NCBI GenBank assembly: GCA_023664775.1
Contig: JAMPEW010000021.1
Span: forward strand, 1 to 51,365
Reading direction: 5' to 3'
DNA length: 51,365 nucleotides
Source of the DNA: Clostridium sp.
Lineage (GTDB): Bacteria > Bacillota > Clostridia > Lachnospirales > Lachnospiraceae
Shown here: one piece after another, positions 31,855 to 41,437 of the stretch
How positions within the stretch are numbered: the first letter of the stretch is position 1
Layout: each line of letters starts with the position of its first letter
Notes under the pieces: generated by a model
Databases searched by the model: none
The model's input: the letters and a program-made list of their open reading frames with translations, nothing else
Told to the model about the DNA's origin: nothing
Program-made: the position numbers and the translations under genes

Positions 31855-32532
31855 ATGAAACGCTCAAAAATTAATGAAAGCATAAAGGAAATGGAAACAA
31901 TGATTGACAAATGCGGTTATAAGCTTCCGCCATTTTGCAGCTTTACTCCTGATGAATGGAAAACAAAAGGTCATGAATACGATGAAATAAGAGACAATAT
32001 GCTTGGCTGGGATATTACGGACTATGGTCTTAACGATTTTGACAGGGTGGGTTTTTCCCTCATTACAATCAGAAACGGAAACCAAAATAATGACAAATAC
32101 ACTAAGACATATGCAGAAAAGCTGCTTTATCTAAAGGAAGGTCAGACTGCCCCTATGCATTTTCACTGGAATAAAATGGAGGATATTATAAACAGGGGCG
32201 GTGGAAATGTACTTATCCGGGTTTATAATTCCACTGAGGATGAGCGTTTTGCAGACACTCCCGTTACTGTACATTGTGACGGCAAGGAATATACCGTTGC
32301 TGCCGGCTCACAGATAAGACTTTGCCCTGGAGAATCCATTACAATTTATCCCTATATGTACCATGATTTCGAGGTGGAAGAAGGCTTTGGGGCTGTTCTT
32401 TTAGGCGAGGTTTCCATGTGCAATGACGATAACACAGATAATCGTTTTTACGAGCCAATCGGACGGTTTCCTGAAATTGAGGAGGACGAGGCACCCTACC
32501 GCCTGCTTTGCAGCGAATACCCAAGTGCATAA
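31855..32532 (+). CDS. D-lyxose / D-mannose ketol-isomerase
   Basis: A 225-residue cupin-type sugar isomerase (DUF1498 family, EC 5.3.1.15). The metal-binding region is TAPMHFHWNKMEDIINRGGGN, with His, His and Glu ligands, and a later His in PYMYHDFEVEEG. Family enzymes convert D-lyxose to D-xylulose and also D-mannose to D-fructose. AAGGAGG precedes the ATG 7 nt away. The beta-mannosidase gene follows 31 nt downstream, so here the physiological substrate is probably mannose set free from beta-mannosides. Confidence 0.93.
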   Translation: MKRSKINESIKEMETMIDKCGYKLPPFCSFTPDEWKTKGHEYDEIRDNMLGWDITDYGLNDFDRVGFSLITIRNGNQNNDKYTKTYAEKLLYLKEGQTAPMHFHWNKMEDIINRGGGNVLIRVYNSTEDERFADTPVTVHCDGKEYTVAAGSQIRLCPGESITIYPYMYHDFEVEEGFGAVLLGEVSMCNDDNTDNRFYEPIGRFPEIEEDEAPYRLLCSEYPSA

Positions 32533-32563
32533 CATATTGATTTAAAAGTGAAGGAGATTTGCC

Positions 32564-35032
32564 ATGATAAAAAAGGAAATAAGCACAGGCTGGACAATGT
32601 GTATCGCAGGCGAAAGCACAAAATATGCCGCAACGGTTCCCGGCTCCGTGTACAGTGATTTGCTTGCCAACCATGCAATGCCTGACCCATATTACAGAGA
32701 TAACGAACTGGCTGCCCTTGATTTGATGAAGCATGATTTTATATACGAGACAGAATTTACTGCAGAGGATTTTTGCGGCAGCTATGACTATGTTGTCTTA
32801 AAGCTCTACGGAATTGACACTGTCGCTGACATCTATTTAAACAGCACGCTTTTAGACAGCATATGCAATATGCACTGTGAATGGGAATATGTGATAACTC
32901 CGCTCCTAAAGGAAAATAATACGCTGAAAATTATACTGCACTCTCCTACCAAGTACATAGCAGAGCGCTTTAAGGCTGACCCTGTAAGGGGTACGGAGGA
33001 TGCCATGCGGGGCTTTCCGTCTCTTAGAAAAGCCCACTGTATGTTTGGCTGGGATTGGGGTCCCCGGCTTCCTGACGCAGGCATTTGGCGTCCCATAGAG
33101 ATAATCGGCTATAATCACGCACGTGTTTCCGATGTTTATATAACCCAAAAACATTCTGATGGACAGGCAGAGCTTTTTACTGAAATTTTCGTGTTATCAG
33201 GCAGTGAAGCTGTGCGTCAAAATTTGAATATGCTACAGGCAGAAAACAAGTCATATCATGCAGTGATTACCGTTTTGTCACCTAAAAATGAGGCGCTGTA
33301 TCAGGATATTTCTTATTCTGATAAAATAGTAATTGCAAACCCTGGACTTTGGTGGCCAAACGGGTACGGAGAGCAGCCGCTTTATAAAATTATTGTAACC
33401 CTTATGTACGATAACACAGTATTGGATGTATGGGAAAAACGAATTGGACTTCGCACCATGACAATTGCCAGAGAGCAGGATGAATTTGGAGAAGCCTTTG
33501 CGCATGAGATTAATGGAGTCCGCATTTTTGCAATGGGTGCTGATTACATTCCTGAGGACAATATTTTATCACGTGTAAACAAAGCGCGCACAAGAAGGCT
33601 CTTAGAGCAGTGTGTCATGGCTAATTTCAACTGCATCAGAGTATGGGGCGGCGGTTATTACCCTGCGGACGATTTTTATGATATATGCGATGAGCTTGGA
33701 CTTGTCGTATGGCAGGACTTTATGTTTGCCTGTGCAAACTACCGTCTTACTGAGGAATTTGAGGAACAGATAACAAGAGAGCTGCGCCAAAATATAAGAC
33801 GGCTGCGCCACCATGCAAGCCTTGGATTGTGGTGTGGAAACAATGAGATGGAAAAATTTGCATCAGTCGGTGAATGGGGCTGTGATGATGCGCTTCGGGC
33901 TGATTATATCAAAATGTACGAATACATTTTCCCAAAACTAGTAAAGGAGGAGGACCCTCAAACCTTTTATTGGCCGGCAAGTCCCTCCTCAGGCGGAGGC
34001 TTTGACAACCCTGATGATGCAACAAGGGGCGATGTACATTATTGGGATGTATGGCACGGAAATAAACCGTTTACGGAATACAGAAAATTTTATTTCCGTT
34101 ATCTTTCCGAATTTGGTTTTCAGTCCTTTCCTTCCATAAAAACAGTTGAAGCCTTCACCCTTCCATGTGACCGCAACGTATTTTCATACATCATGGAAAA
34201 GCATCAGCGAAACGCCTCTGCCAACGGAAAGCTTATGAATTATATGCAGCAGATGTATTTGTATCCTACAGACTTTGATACATTTATATATGCGTCCCAG
34301 CTTCTTCAGGCTGAAGCAATCCGCTATGGCGTGGAGCATTTCAGGAGACACAGGGGCCGCTGCATGGGTACTGTTTATTGGCAGCTAAATGACTGCTGGC
34401 CTGTTGCCTCATGGTCCTCCATTGATTATTACGGCAGATGGAAGGCGCTTCACTACTATGCAAAACGCTTTTTTGCACCACTTATGATTTCCTGCGAGGA
34501 GGAGGGACTTTTGACTCAGTCCATGAATGTAAACGAGGAGCCCTTTGACGTGGAAAAATCCATCAGATTAAATGTTGCAAATGAAACCTTGGACACACAT
34601 TTTGTAACCGTCAATTGGCAGCTTTGCACATCAAAGGGAGAAATTAAAAAACAGGCCTCCGAAAGCCTAACCATAGAACCCCTTTGTTCAAAATGGCTTG
34701 ACAGGGTTTATTTTCCTGATGCAGATTTATACAGCGACTATGTAAGCTATGCACTTATTGAAAATGGCAAGCTCATATCAGAGGGTACCGTGCTTTTTTG
34801 TCAGCCAAAGCATTTTCATTTTGAAAATCCTGAGCTGTCCTTCACAGCAGAGGGCAACGAAATTGTCATTACCTCCTGCTGCTATGCAAAAAGCGTTGAA
34901 ATCAGAAATGAAGATGACAACTTAATTTGCGACAATAATTTCTTTGATTTAAACAAGGAAACGAAACGCATAAAGGTACTGTCGGGTAATATTGATACAA
35001 TTTCCCTGCGGAGTGTGTATGATATTGGGTAG
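32564..35032 (+). CDS. Beta-mannosidase (GH2)
   Basis: An 822-residue glycoside hydrolase family 2 enzyme without signal peptide, thus acting on imported oligosaccharides. The N-terminal sugar-binding domain (VPGSVYSDLLANHAMPDPYYRDNE) and the Ig-like domain precede the TIM barrel. The acid/base Glu is in SLGLWCGNNEMEKF and the nucleophile Glu in RYLSEFGFQSFPS, both in beta-mannosidase context (MFGWDWGPRLPDAGIW). AAGGAGATTTGCC leads to the ATG. With the isomerase it forms a two-gene unit for mannoside use; no transporter is in the window. Confidence 0.95.
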   Translation: MIKKEISTGWTMCIAGESTKYAATVPGSVYSDLLANHAMPDPYYRDNELAALDLMKHDFIYETEFTAEDFCGSYDYVVLKLYGIDTVADIYLNSTLLDSICNMHCEWEYVITPLLKENNTLKIILHSPTKYIAERFKADPVRGTEDAMRGFPSLRKAHCMFGWDWGPRLPDAGIWRPIEIIGYNHARVSDVYITQKHSDGQAELFTEIFVLSGSEAVRQNLNMLQAENKSYHAVITVLSPKNEALYQDISYSDKIVIANPGLWWPNGYGEQPLYKIIVTLMYDNTVLDVWEKRIGLRTMTIAREQDEFGEAFAHEINGVRIFAMGADYIPEDNILSRVNKARTRRLLEQCVMANFNCIRVWGGGYYPADDFYDICDELGLVVWQDFMFACANYRLTEEFEEQITRELRQNIRRLRHHASLGLWCGNNEMEKFASVGEWGCDDALRADYIKMYEYIFPKLVKEEDPQTFYWPASPSSGGGFDNPDDATRGDVHYWDVWHGNKPFTEYRKFYFRYLSEFGFQSFPSIKTVEAFTLPCDRNVFSYIMEKHQRNASANGKLMNYMQQMYLYPTDFDTFIYASQLLQAEAIRYGVEHFRRHRGRCMGTVYWQLNDCWPVASWSSIDYYGRWKALHYYAKRFFAPLMISCEEEGLLTQSMNVNEEPFDVEKSIRLNVANETLDTHFVTVNWQLCTSKGEIKKQASESLTIEPLCSKWLDRVYFPDADLYSDYVSYALIENGKLISEGTVLFCQPKHFHFENPELSFTAEGNEIVITSCCYAKSVEIRNEDDNLICDNNFFDLNKETKRIKVLSGNIDTISLRSVYDIG

Positions 35033-35072
35033 CATTAAATAATCGTCTGGTATTTGTACTGCCCCATTCATT

Positions 35073-35339
35073 TTATTTTTTATCTTTAAAGAAATCAGGA
35101 TGTTCAGCCCTGTACTGTGCTTCCGCCTCTGCACGTTTTTTCACCGACTTTTTTGCCGATACAAATGCAAGAATATAACATGGGATGCAGATAACCGTAC
35201 AGACAATCGCTGGCGTAAGACAATAATAATCCTTATCATAAACTGCCATCCAAAGAAAAATCGCCGGTACAGCAAAAACAATTGCTACGATTGACATAAA
35301 GGTTGAAAACCCTGTTTCCCTTAAAATTAAAAATCGCAT
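35073..35339 (-). CDS. Small membrane protein
   Basis: 88 residues with two membrane helices (FMSIVAIVFAVPAIFLWMAV and CLTPAIVCTVICIPCYILAFV) and a charged, helical cytoplasmic tail (KKSVKKRAEAEAQYRAEHPDFFKDKK). Start at MRFLILRE, with AAGGAG 8 nt upstream. Convergent with the beta-mannosidase gene. The family and role are unknown. Confidence 0.8.
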   Translation of the reverse strand: MRFLILRETGFSTFMSIVAIVFAVPAIFLWMAVYDKDYYCLTPAIVCTVICIPCYILAFVSAKKSVKKRAEAEAQYRAEHPDFFKDKK

Positions 35340-35409
35340 TGTAATACTCCTTTGTATCATGATTCATCTGTATTAAGTAATTATATAGCAAAGCAGATTA
35401 TCATGTTTT

Positions 35410-36360
35410 CTAAATACTAAAATCGTATTTTGTTCCGCTGTTTTGTATTTCTTCTGCCTTAACAACGTCCCAGTCTACCGATTTCATTTTTTCAAGCAGC
35501 TCGTCCATGCTGTCTGCCTGTATGCTGACATGCTTAATATTGTCATTCCTTTTTGCATAGTCGGAAAGCTCCTTTTCTTTGCTTTCCGTCCTTTTTTCTT
35601 CTTCCTTCTGCTTTGTGCGTTTTTCTTCCCGTATTCTCTCAAGGTTTTCTCTTGATTTTGCACTTGATTTTTCCATTTCTGCAAAGAAGCTTGTTGTGCC
35701 ATCCTCATTAAGCACAATACCCATTTTTGTAATCGCCACGCCGTCCTTTCCGAAGCTGCTTTCAAATCCAAACTGCTTATTGATTTCCTTGGACATTTTC
35801 ACTGCATGTTCCATACCCTTAAGCTTTTCTTTTGCATAATTTTCATCATTCGCCATACGCTCCAGCTCTGCACTGGAAAATATGACAGAGAACTCCTTTG
35901 TGCCGCTTTTAGCAAGTGCCTTTAAATTGTCTGTGCCATCTCCAACAAAAAAGTCATAATCGCCGTATTTCTTTCTTAAATTTTTTAGAAAATCCTGTGC
36001 CTTTGATGAAAGCTTTGACTCACTTGTTCCTGTCTTGCCAACCGTACCGTCAGACGATATGGTTCCGTCCTTCAGCCCCTTTTTTACACTGTCCATCCAA
36101 TTTGAAAGAAATGCAAGTCCACTGCTTGTTCTTGCACCGTTTGCTTCCTTTGCAAATTTACTGTATTTTGCATATGCCTCCGGGTCATACTTCTTCATCA
36201 GCTTTTCCAAATCTGCGGTTCTGAATGATTTTCCTGTTGTATCCCTCAAATCCTCCAAGGTTTCCGCTTTTGAAACACCCTTGTTCTCAATTTTCTTTAA
36301 CTCACGTTTGCCTTTTTCCAAAATATTTTGGTAGTTGACTGATACAATGTCCATGTTCAT
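35410..36360 (-). CDS. Unknown protein (DUF6033-like)
   Basis: A 316-residue soluble protein, rich in Lys and Glu, with no membrane segment. From memory it resembles a Lachnospiraceae family, DUF6033. N-terminal VNYQNILEKGKRELKKIENKGVSKAETLEDLRD, central LSSKAQDFLKNLRKKYGDYDFFVGD and KEFSVIFSSAELERMANDE look conserved. Residues about 235-275 form a charged coiled coil (SAKSRENLERIREEKRTKQ and following). AAGGAGG precedes the ATG. No operon partner. The function is unknown. Confidence 0.8.
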   Translation of the reverse strand: MNMDIVSVNYQNILEKGKRELKKIENKGVSKAETLEDLRDTTGKSFRTADLEKLMKKYDPEAYAKYSKFAKEANGARTSSGLAFLSNWMDSVKKGLKDGTISSDGTVGKTGTSESKLSSKAQDFLKNLRKKYGDYDFFVGDGTDNLKALAKSGTKEFSVIFSSAELERMANDENYAKEKLKGMEHAVKMSKEINKQFGFESSFGKDGVAITKMGIVLNEDGTTSFFAEMEKSSAKSRENLERIREEKRTKQKEEEKRTESKEKELSDYAKRNDNIKHVSIQADSMDELLEKMKSVDWDVVKAEEIQNSGTKYDFSI

Positions 36361-36547
36361 TTCTTTCTTCCTCCTTGATTTTTTAAATTGAAATCCTTTT
36401 CAATTATCATCACCACTCATGTTTTTCACATTTTGCGGTAATAACCCCTTACGATATACCATTAATTAATATATCGGTATCAGAAAACATAAAATTTACA
36501 ATTCCTGTCGCAAGCCTCCCAAAATATTCTCTAAATTAATATCAAAT

Positions 36548-36910
36548 CTATCGCTTCAACAATTGATTTAATTTTTTATCAAATGTCTTTATTTCATATC
36601 CATTGACCTTATTATATGCATACAAGATACAATCAACAAAATCTAAATTTTCCTCTGCGTAAACCTGCAATCCTGTTTTTAAAACCTCCATATCATTAGA
36701 CTGAACTTCAGATAAAAAAGCTAAAAGACTGTTTTTTATTGTATTTCGTTCTATGGAATAAACGCCCTTTAAAACATATACAACCTCTGCCACAACTTCT
36801 ATTGTTACATTTACAGAAGACTCTGAAATAATTGCTTCTACCTCATTTGCCATGTCTTCATTATCATTAAGTAAATATCTTAAAATCATATTTGCATCAA
36901 GCAGTTTCAT
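36548..36910 (-). CDS. PIN-domain ribonuclease toxin (VapC-like)
   Basis: A 120-residue PIN domain with the acidic metal site: D5 in LLDANMILRYLLND, Glu in VTIEVVAEVVYVL, Asp in LDFVDCILYAYNK and Asp in IKTFDKKLNQL. Such toxins cleave tRNA or rRNA. It overlaps the upstream antitoxin gene by 14 nt, the usual antitoxin-first layout. Confidence 0.9.
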   Translation of the reverse strand: MKLLDANMILRYLLNDNEDMANEVEAIISESSVNVTIEVVAEVVYVLKGVYSIERNTIKNSLLAFLSEVQSNDMEVLKTGLQVYAEENLDFVDCILYAYNKVNGYEIKTFDKKLNQLLKR

Positions 36911-37133
36911 ATTTTTCTTTTATTGCCCTTTCCCATGCAGTTCTTTCATTTTTGATTAATTCTTTATTTGCATGCTCTGATAGTAATCCCTTGGCTGAAG
37001 TTCTACTCTGTTTTGGTAAATCTTCTATAAATTCATCTAATACTGTTACTATTACTTTTTGATTTTTCTTCGCATTAATTTTTTCCAGTGTTTGAATTAT
37101 ATTTCCATCATAATAGCCCTGTAACGCTACCAT
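36897..37133 (-). CDS. Antitoxin of the PIN toxin pair
   Basis: 78 residues from MVALQGYYDG, with AGAGGG 8 nt upstream. The N-terminal half (VALQGYYDGNIIQTLEKINAKKNQKVIVTVLDE) has the strand pattern of short AbrB/VapB-like or DUF2281-type antitoxins. The C-terminal half is charged and probably disordered until bound to the toxin. It is the only gene upstream of the PIN toxin and overlaps it. Confidence 0.8.
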   Translation of the reverse strand: MVALQGYYDGNIIQTLEKINAKKNQKVIVTVLDEFIEDLPKQSRTSAKGLLSEHANKELIKNERTAWERAIKEKYETA

Positions 37134-37270
37134 ACCAACACCCTCTTTCTTCGCATAACACATATAGTATAATGCAAAAATTAAATTTTGTACACATGAA
37201 AGTAAATCTTAAATATATTTTCTCTGTTTCAATAAATTATGCCCTTTTACCGAAACAAACCTTTTTATCA

Positions 37271-37741
37271 TCAATGATGCCACTTCATCAAATGATATTT
37301 CGATACATCATCCGTAAACCCCACAGATTTATATAACGAATATCCATCCTCTGTGGATTTTAACTCCACAACACAGAGATTTTTTTCATCTGCATCCAAA
37401 AGTAATTTCTCCATTACCATTTTCCCATATCCCTTATGCCGATATTTCGGTTTTGTATAGACATTTAACACGGTTCCTGTTCTTCCATTGATAAATGCAG
37501 GACTCATTGGTTTTTCAACCAGCAGTAAAAAAGCACATGCAATAATCTGTTCGCCGTCTTTTGCAAGGTAACAAAAGATACTTTTATTCAAATGTCTTTC
37601 AAAGTAAGCGGGCAACTCCATCCTAATTTTCTCTCTGTCATCCTCACTTAATGTACCATTGTCTTCTTCCAGATATGCTAATCTTAATTCGGTTAGCTCA
37701 TCAATATCTGTAATTTGGGCATTATCAACTATCATTGGCAT
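37271..37741 (-). CDS. GNAT N-acetyltransferase
   Basis: A 156-residue GNAT. The acetyl-CoA-binding motif is NVYTKPKYRHKGYGKMVMEKLL (R/Q-x-x-G-x-G/A as RHKGYG), and the C-terminal YSLYKSVGFTDD is typical. Start at ATG MPMIVDN with GGATGGGG 5 nt upstream. The substrate is unknown. It stands alone between the PIN pair and the surface-polysaccharide-type genes. Confidence 0.88.
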   Translation of the reverse strand: MPMIVDNAQITDIDELTELRLAYLEEDNGTLSEDDREKIRMELPAYFERHLNKSIFCYLAKDGEQIIACAFLLLVEKPMSPAFINGRTGTVLNVYTKPKYRHKGYGKMVMEKLLLDADEKNLCVVELKSTEDGYSLYKSVGFTDDVSKYHLMKWHH

Positions 37742-37801
37742 GTACACCCCATCCTTCGAAACTCAATAATAATCATCCTTCATTTCTACGCTGAATTGCG
37801 T

Positions 37802-39049
37802 TTAAAAGAACAAATTAAAATACATCTTTCTTTTTTCTGACATTATTTTTTCTGCATTCTGTTTGCTCTCATCAAAGAATCTTTTTTGTAAATCAGACAC
37901 AAAACATAGGTTCTCTTTCATCTGTTTAAGACAATCAGATATGTCGTTTGCCATAAAGAGATCCTGCTTATATTCTCGTTGTGGAAAAATCTGCCTTAAC
38001 AATCCTTCGATTTTTGAATAATAATAACGCTTATCCCCACAAACATTTTTTAAGATATTAATAGCAGGCGTATTGTTCGCCATTGCAAAACAAAAAAGAT
38101 GATATCTTTGACAAATCACAAACTCTGCATTCTTTACAAGGCACTGCACATCTTCAATCTGCCTATATTTTAAATTGCCAAAATCAAAATATTTCAATTC
38201 CGGTATTCTATCTTTCAGGAATATTGCTTGTTCCTCGCCTCCATACATTGTGTCCAATGGAACAAACACTACATCTAAAGAATATTTTTGTTTCATTGTA
38301 ATTACAAAATCATGAATGTCGGATAAAAGCGACTTTAATTCACTTATAGAAGCATATAATTCCAATATGATATATTTTGATGTTGCAACATAATCTGTAA
38401 AAGAAGATTCCCTCATTTTTAATTCGTTATCCAGAAAATATAAATCATCCGGCAATAAATAAACTGATGAATCCACACCGATTTTACGGAGATTTTGCTC
38501 AGAAAATACATTGTCTCTGGATGCAAGGACAACATTTTTTAAAGACGAAAAGAAAGCCGCATATAATTTCCCGCTTTCATCAAACGGACCATACGTGTTT
38601 CCACCAAAAATTATTTTCTTTCCAGCTCTATCAGCAGAAATGATTACTGCCATTATTGATAATAATTTACCCTTTCTATGTTTAGCTGACCAAACCCGAT
38701 TAAAATATCCTCCTCCACAGACAAAAAGGATATCCACAAGTTTTATTTCGCTTTGTAATTCTTCTTGATTTGAAATATAGCAAAGTATTTCTTCTGAAGA
38801 TAATACAGCATCATCATATTCCACTGAATAGCTTTCTCCGTATTGTGGAGTAAAAGAATAATTATTTTTGATTAATACGGTTTTGACATTAAAATCTGAC
38901 AGGTAGCGTTTACAAATTGTTTTCATACCCTCCAAACTATATGTGAAAACAACACTTTCTGTCGGTCGAATATAATACATATTATTTACCAGCATGGCAT
39001 AATCGCCAAAATTAGTATCACCAAATGGTCCCACAAATCCAACTCTCAT
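37802..39049 (-). CDS. Polysaccharide pyruvyl transferase family protein
   Basis: A 415-residue protein beginning MRVGFVGPFGDTNFGDYAML, the GxFGxxNxGD opening of the polysaccharide pyruvyl transferase (CsaB/WcaK) family. It continues with VDILFVCGGGYFNRVWSAKHRKGK, GKKIIFGGNTYGPFD and VICQRYHLFCFAMANNTPAI. Family members ketal-pyruvylate sugars of cell-surface polymers. GGAG precedes the start, and the gene overlaps the stop of the ATP-grasp/HAD gene by 15 nt read from its own ORF, so the two are coupled. No glycosyltransferases lie nearby, which is unusual for a surface-polymer role. Confidence 0.85.
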   Translation of the reverse strand: MRVGFVGPFGDTNFGDYAMLVNNMYYIRPTESVVFTYSLEGMKTICKRYLSDFNVKTVLIKNNYSFTPQYGESYSVEYDDAVLSSEEILCYISNQEELQSEIKLVDILFVCGGGYFNRVWSAKHRKGKLLSIMAVIISADRAGKKIIFGGNTYGPFDESGKLYAAFFSSLKNVVLASRDNVFSEQNLRKIGVDSSVYLLPDDLYFLDNELKMRESSFTDYVATSKYIILELYASISELKSLLSDIHDFVITMKQKYSLDVVFVPLDTMYGGEEQAIFLKDRIPELKYFDFGNLKYRQIEDVQCLVKNAEFVICQRYHLFCFAMANNTPAINILKNVCGDKRYYYSKIEGLLRQIFPQREYKQDLFMANDISDCLKQMKENLCFVSDLQKRFFDESKQNAEKIMSEKRKMYFNLFF

Positions 39050-39062
39050 TTTTTTCTCCAAT

Positions 39063-40334
39063 CTACCCGATAAGCGCTTCCACCATGTCGATTGAAAATA
39101 CAGGTATATTTTTTTTGGTAAAAACCCTTTCCCTTTCAGCAAAGGAATCATCTATAAAAATAGAATTAGTATTATCAATGAAGTCAGCCTTATCCTCATT
39201 TTTTGAAATATGGATTACCCTGTCAAAAAAATGCCGGAGTCCAAATCTTTCCAGCTCGCTATTTAAATCACCGGCATGAGATGACAGAAGTGTGATTTTC
39301 TTTCCTCTGTTTTTAGAGAGAAAAAGGAATTTCATCATATCGGCATTGTAATACTGCCCATCTACTATAATAGTATCATCCCAATCAATAATGACCTCAT
39401 CGTAATCAATCCCAAGTCTATAGGAACATCCTAATGCACGGTCTAACTCAACATCATATCCGTTATCCAAAATTTTTACCGGAATCCCCATAGCATCAAA
39501 CAAAGTCAGTTGGGCAAAGTTTATTCCTCTGGCTCGATATAACGAAGAAGATCCTCCGAATCTGCTCGCAATTTCCATTAACACCAGTTTACCACTTCCC
39601 GATCTCTTTACCTGAAAAAACCAGGCGCCCTGCAATTTTATTTTTTCATTGATTTTTTCAGCCATATCCATAAACTCATCCGTTTCCCTAACCGGAGACG
39701 TGTTTACGCTGATTCCATTTTCAATATGATTTCTAATGCGCGGACCACAAAATCTAAGTGTACCTGTATAATCGGTAAAACAATCCACAGTATATTCTTC
39801 TCCAGGGAGATACTCCAAGACCATACAGTCAGGATGCTCCTTCAGATGTTGTTCGAGCATAGCCCTATCAGTAATATATTTGGTATTTTTGGCACTATAA
39901 CCCACCTTCGGTTTACAAAATACAGGATATATCAACTCTTCATATTCGCTGAATACAGCAGGTGTCCGAACAATTCCTTCCAAGACTTTATAGGTTTTTT
40001 CTTTTGAAAGACAAATCTCTGTAGTTTCCGCACAGGAAGCAATCACTTTACATCCAATTTCTTTTTCGTTTGCTTTAAGCTTTGCTATGACGCTATCCAT
40101 TGCTGGAATAATAAAATCAATATTTCTCTCTCTCACGAGGTCCCGTATCGTGCTAATAAAATTTTCGCTTGACACAACCGGCACACCCTCAACATAATCT
40201 TCAAAAACAAATTTCCCATGATCAGCTATGCTGTTTGCACCAATTAGATTAAAATGCGTAGAATAAATAAGCGACCTGTATATTTCTAACGCAATCTCTG
40301 ACCCACAAGGAAAAACCAAAACATTTTTCTTCAT
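39063..40334 (-). CDS. ATP-grasp / HAD fusion protein
   Basis: A 423-residue bifunctional protein. Residues 1-280 are a CarB-like ATP-grasp ligase: a preATP-grasp Rossmann part (VLVFPCGSEIALEIYRSL), IIPAMDSVIAKL, FCKPKVGYSAKNTKYI, CMVLEYLPGEEYTVDCF and MEIASRFGGSSSLYRARG. Residues 310-423 are a HAD domain: DWDDTIIVDGQYYN (motif I), TLLSSHAGD (motif II) and NSIFIDDSFAERE (motif IV). The ligase may join an amino or carboxyl group to a sugar or nucleotide precursor, and the HAD part may act on a phosphorylated substrate. It precedes the pyruvyltransferase-like gene with 13 nt between. The pathway is unknown to me. Confidence 0.85.
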   Translation of the reverse strand: MKKNVLVFPCGSEIALEIYRSLIYSTHFNLIGANSIADHGKFVFEDYVEGVPVVSSENFISTIRDLVRERNIDFIIPAMDSVIAKLKANEKEIGCKVIASCAETTEICLSKEKTYKVLEGIVRTPAVFSEYEELIYPVFCKPKVGYSAKNTKYITDRAMLEQHLKEHPDCMVLEYLPGEEYTVDCFTDYTGTLRFCGPRIRNHIENGISVNTSPVRETDEFMDMAEKINEKIKLQGAWFFQVKRSGSGKLVLMEIASRFGGSSSLYRARGINFAQLTLFDAMGIPVKILDNGYDVELDRALGCSYRLGIDYDEVIIDWDDTIIVDGQYYNADMMKFLFLSKNRGKKITLLSSHAGDLNSELERFGLRHFFDRVIHISKNEDKADFIDNTNSIFIDDSFAERERVFTKKNIPVFSIDMVEALIG

Positions 40335-40452
40335 TCTCTCACCTTTTTAATGTGTACTTTTACAAATTCGCCCTATTGTTCCCAATCGTGCAATAGTCTA
40401 CCACAAATATGCCGATTTTACAACATTCACATCATTGATGCTTGGGCATTTT

Positions 40453-41427
40453 TCACACATAAAACCTTACCAAAAACCTTGTTCCCTTTCCTTCCTCACT
40501 CTCTGCCGTTATCGTACCGTTCTGTCTCATAATAATCTGCTTTGACATGGCAAGCCCAATTCCCACACTGTCGCTTGCCGTATTATCAGCCTTATAAAAA
40601 CGGTCAAAAATATGCGGGAGGTTTTCCTTTGCAATTCCTGCTCCATTATCGCTAATGGTAATGCTTAAGGCAAAATTATTCTGTGATGCCGAAGCATGAA
40701 CCTCACCCCCGCAATCCGTATGCTCAATACAATTTTTCACGATATTTGAAATCGCCTCTGTCGTCCAGTGTATATCACATTCAAACTGCATTTCATCCTC
40801 CGCCTTTATGTGAAGCGCAACACCTTTCAGCTCTGCCATAACCAAAAAAGGCTCGCAGGCATTTTCAAGCAGGGCTTTTGCAGTCACCATTTGACGTTTC
40901 AGCTTTAAAACCTCTGCCTCAAGCTGTGACAGGGTAAGAAGATTTCTGATAAGCCATGTTATCCTCTTTACCTGACCTTCAATATTTCCGATGTACTCTG
41001 CCCGTTTTTCCTCTGTAAGTCCCCCGCTATCCAAAAGGTCGGTCATAATTGTAATTGCCGCAAGGGGCGTCTTAATCTGATGGGAAATGTCAGAAAGCAT
41101 ATCAGCCATATATTTATTCTGCTTAGAAGTATAATTTGACTGTTCATTCAATAAAGCGACCACCTTATATATTTCACTCTGCAAAATGCCAAGCTGCCCC
41201 TCACTGCACTTTGAAAGCGCAGGCAGGGAAAGATTATCCTGCACCTTCATAAGATAGGCGATAAGCTCCGATATTCTTTTTTCCTGTATGATATGTCCTA
41301 TTATGGAAGCTGCAAGTATGCCGATGGTACAAATACACAATATAACCATGCCGGCATTTGCGTTTCCCATGACAAATACAGCCACAATTCCCGATATTGC
41401 CATGACACATTGCAGAAAAATCATCAT
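40453..41427 (-). CDS. Sensor histidine kinase (intramembrane-sensing type)
   Basis: 324 residues. Two N-terminal helices with only a few residues between (VMAISGIVAVFVMGNANAGMVILCICTIGIL), so no extracellular sensor, as in BceS-like kinases that listen to their ABC transporter. HisKA with phosphoacceptor His in SDISHQIKTPLAA, N box IVKNCIEHT, G boxes SDNGAGI and SVGIGLAMSK. I start at the second ATG pair (MMIFLQ) because GGAGT is 6 nt away. It follows the response regulator by about 10 nt. Confidence 0.92.
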   Translation of the reverse strand: MMIFLQCVMAISGIVAVFVMGNANAGMVILCICTIGILAASIIGHIIQEKRISELIAYLMKVQDNLSLPALSKCSEGQLGILQSEIYKVVALLNEQSNYTSKQNKYMADMLSDISHQIKTPLAAITIMTDLLDSGGLTEEKRAEYIGNIEGQVKRITWLIRNLLTLSQLEAEVLKLKRQMVTAKALLENACEPFLVMAELKGVALHIKAEDEMQFECDIHWTTEAISNIVKNCIEHTDCGGEVHASASQNNFALSITISDNGAGIAKENLPHIFDRFYKADNTASDSVGIGLAMSKQIIMRQNGTITAESEEGKGTRFLVRFYV

Positions 41428-41437
41428 TTGCATACTC

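Noticed and set aside
36430-36490. TATATCGGTATCAG resembling TATATCGGTAACAG at about 13423-13437
   Set aside because: A single short match with one mismatch in AT-rich spacer; no flanking structure supports a repeat family.
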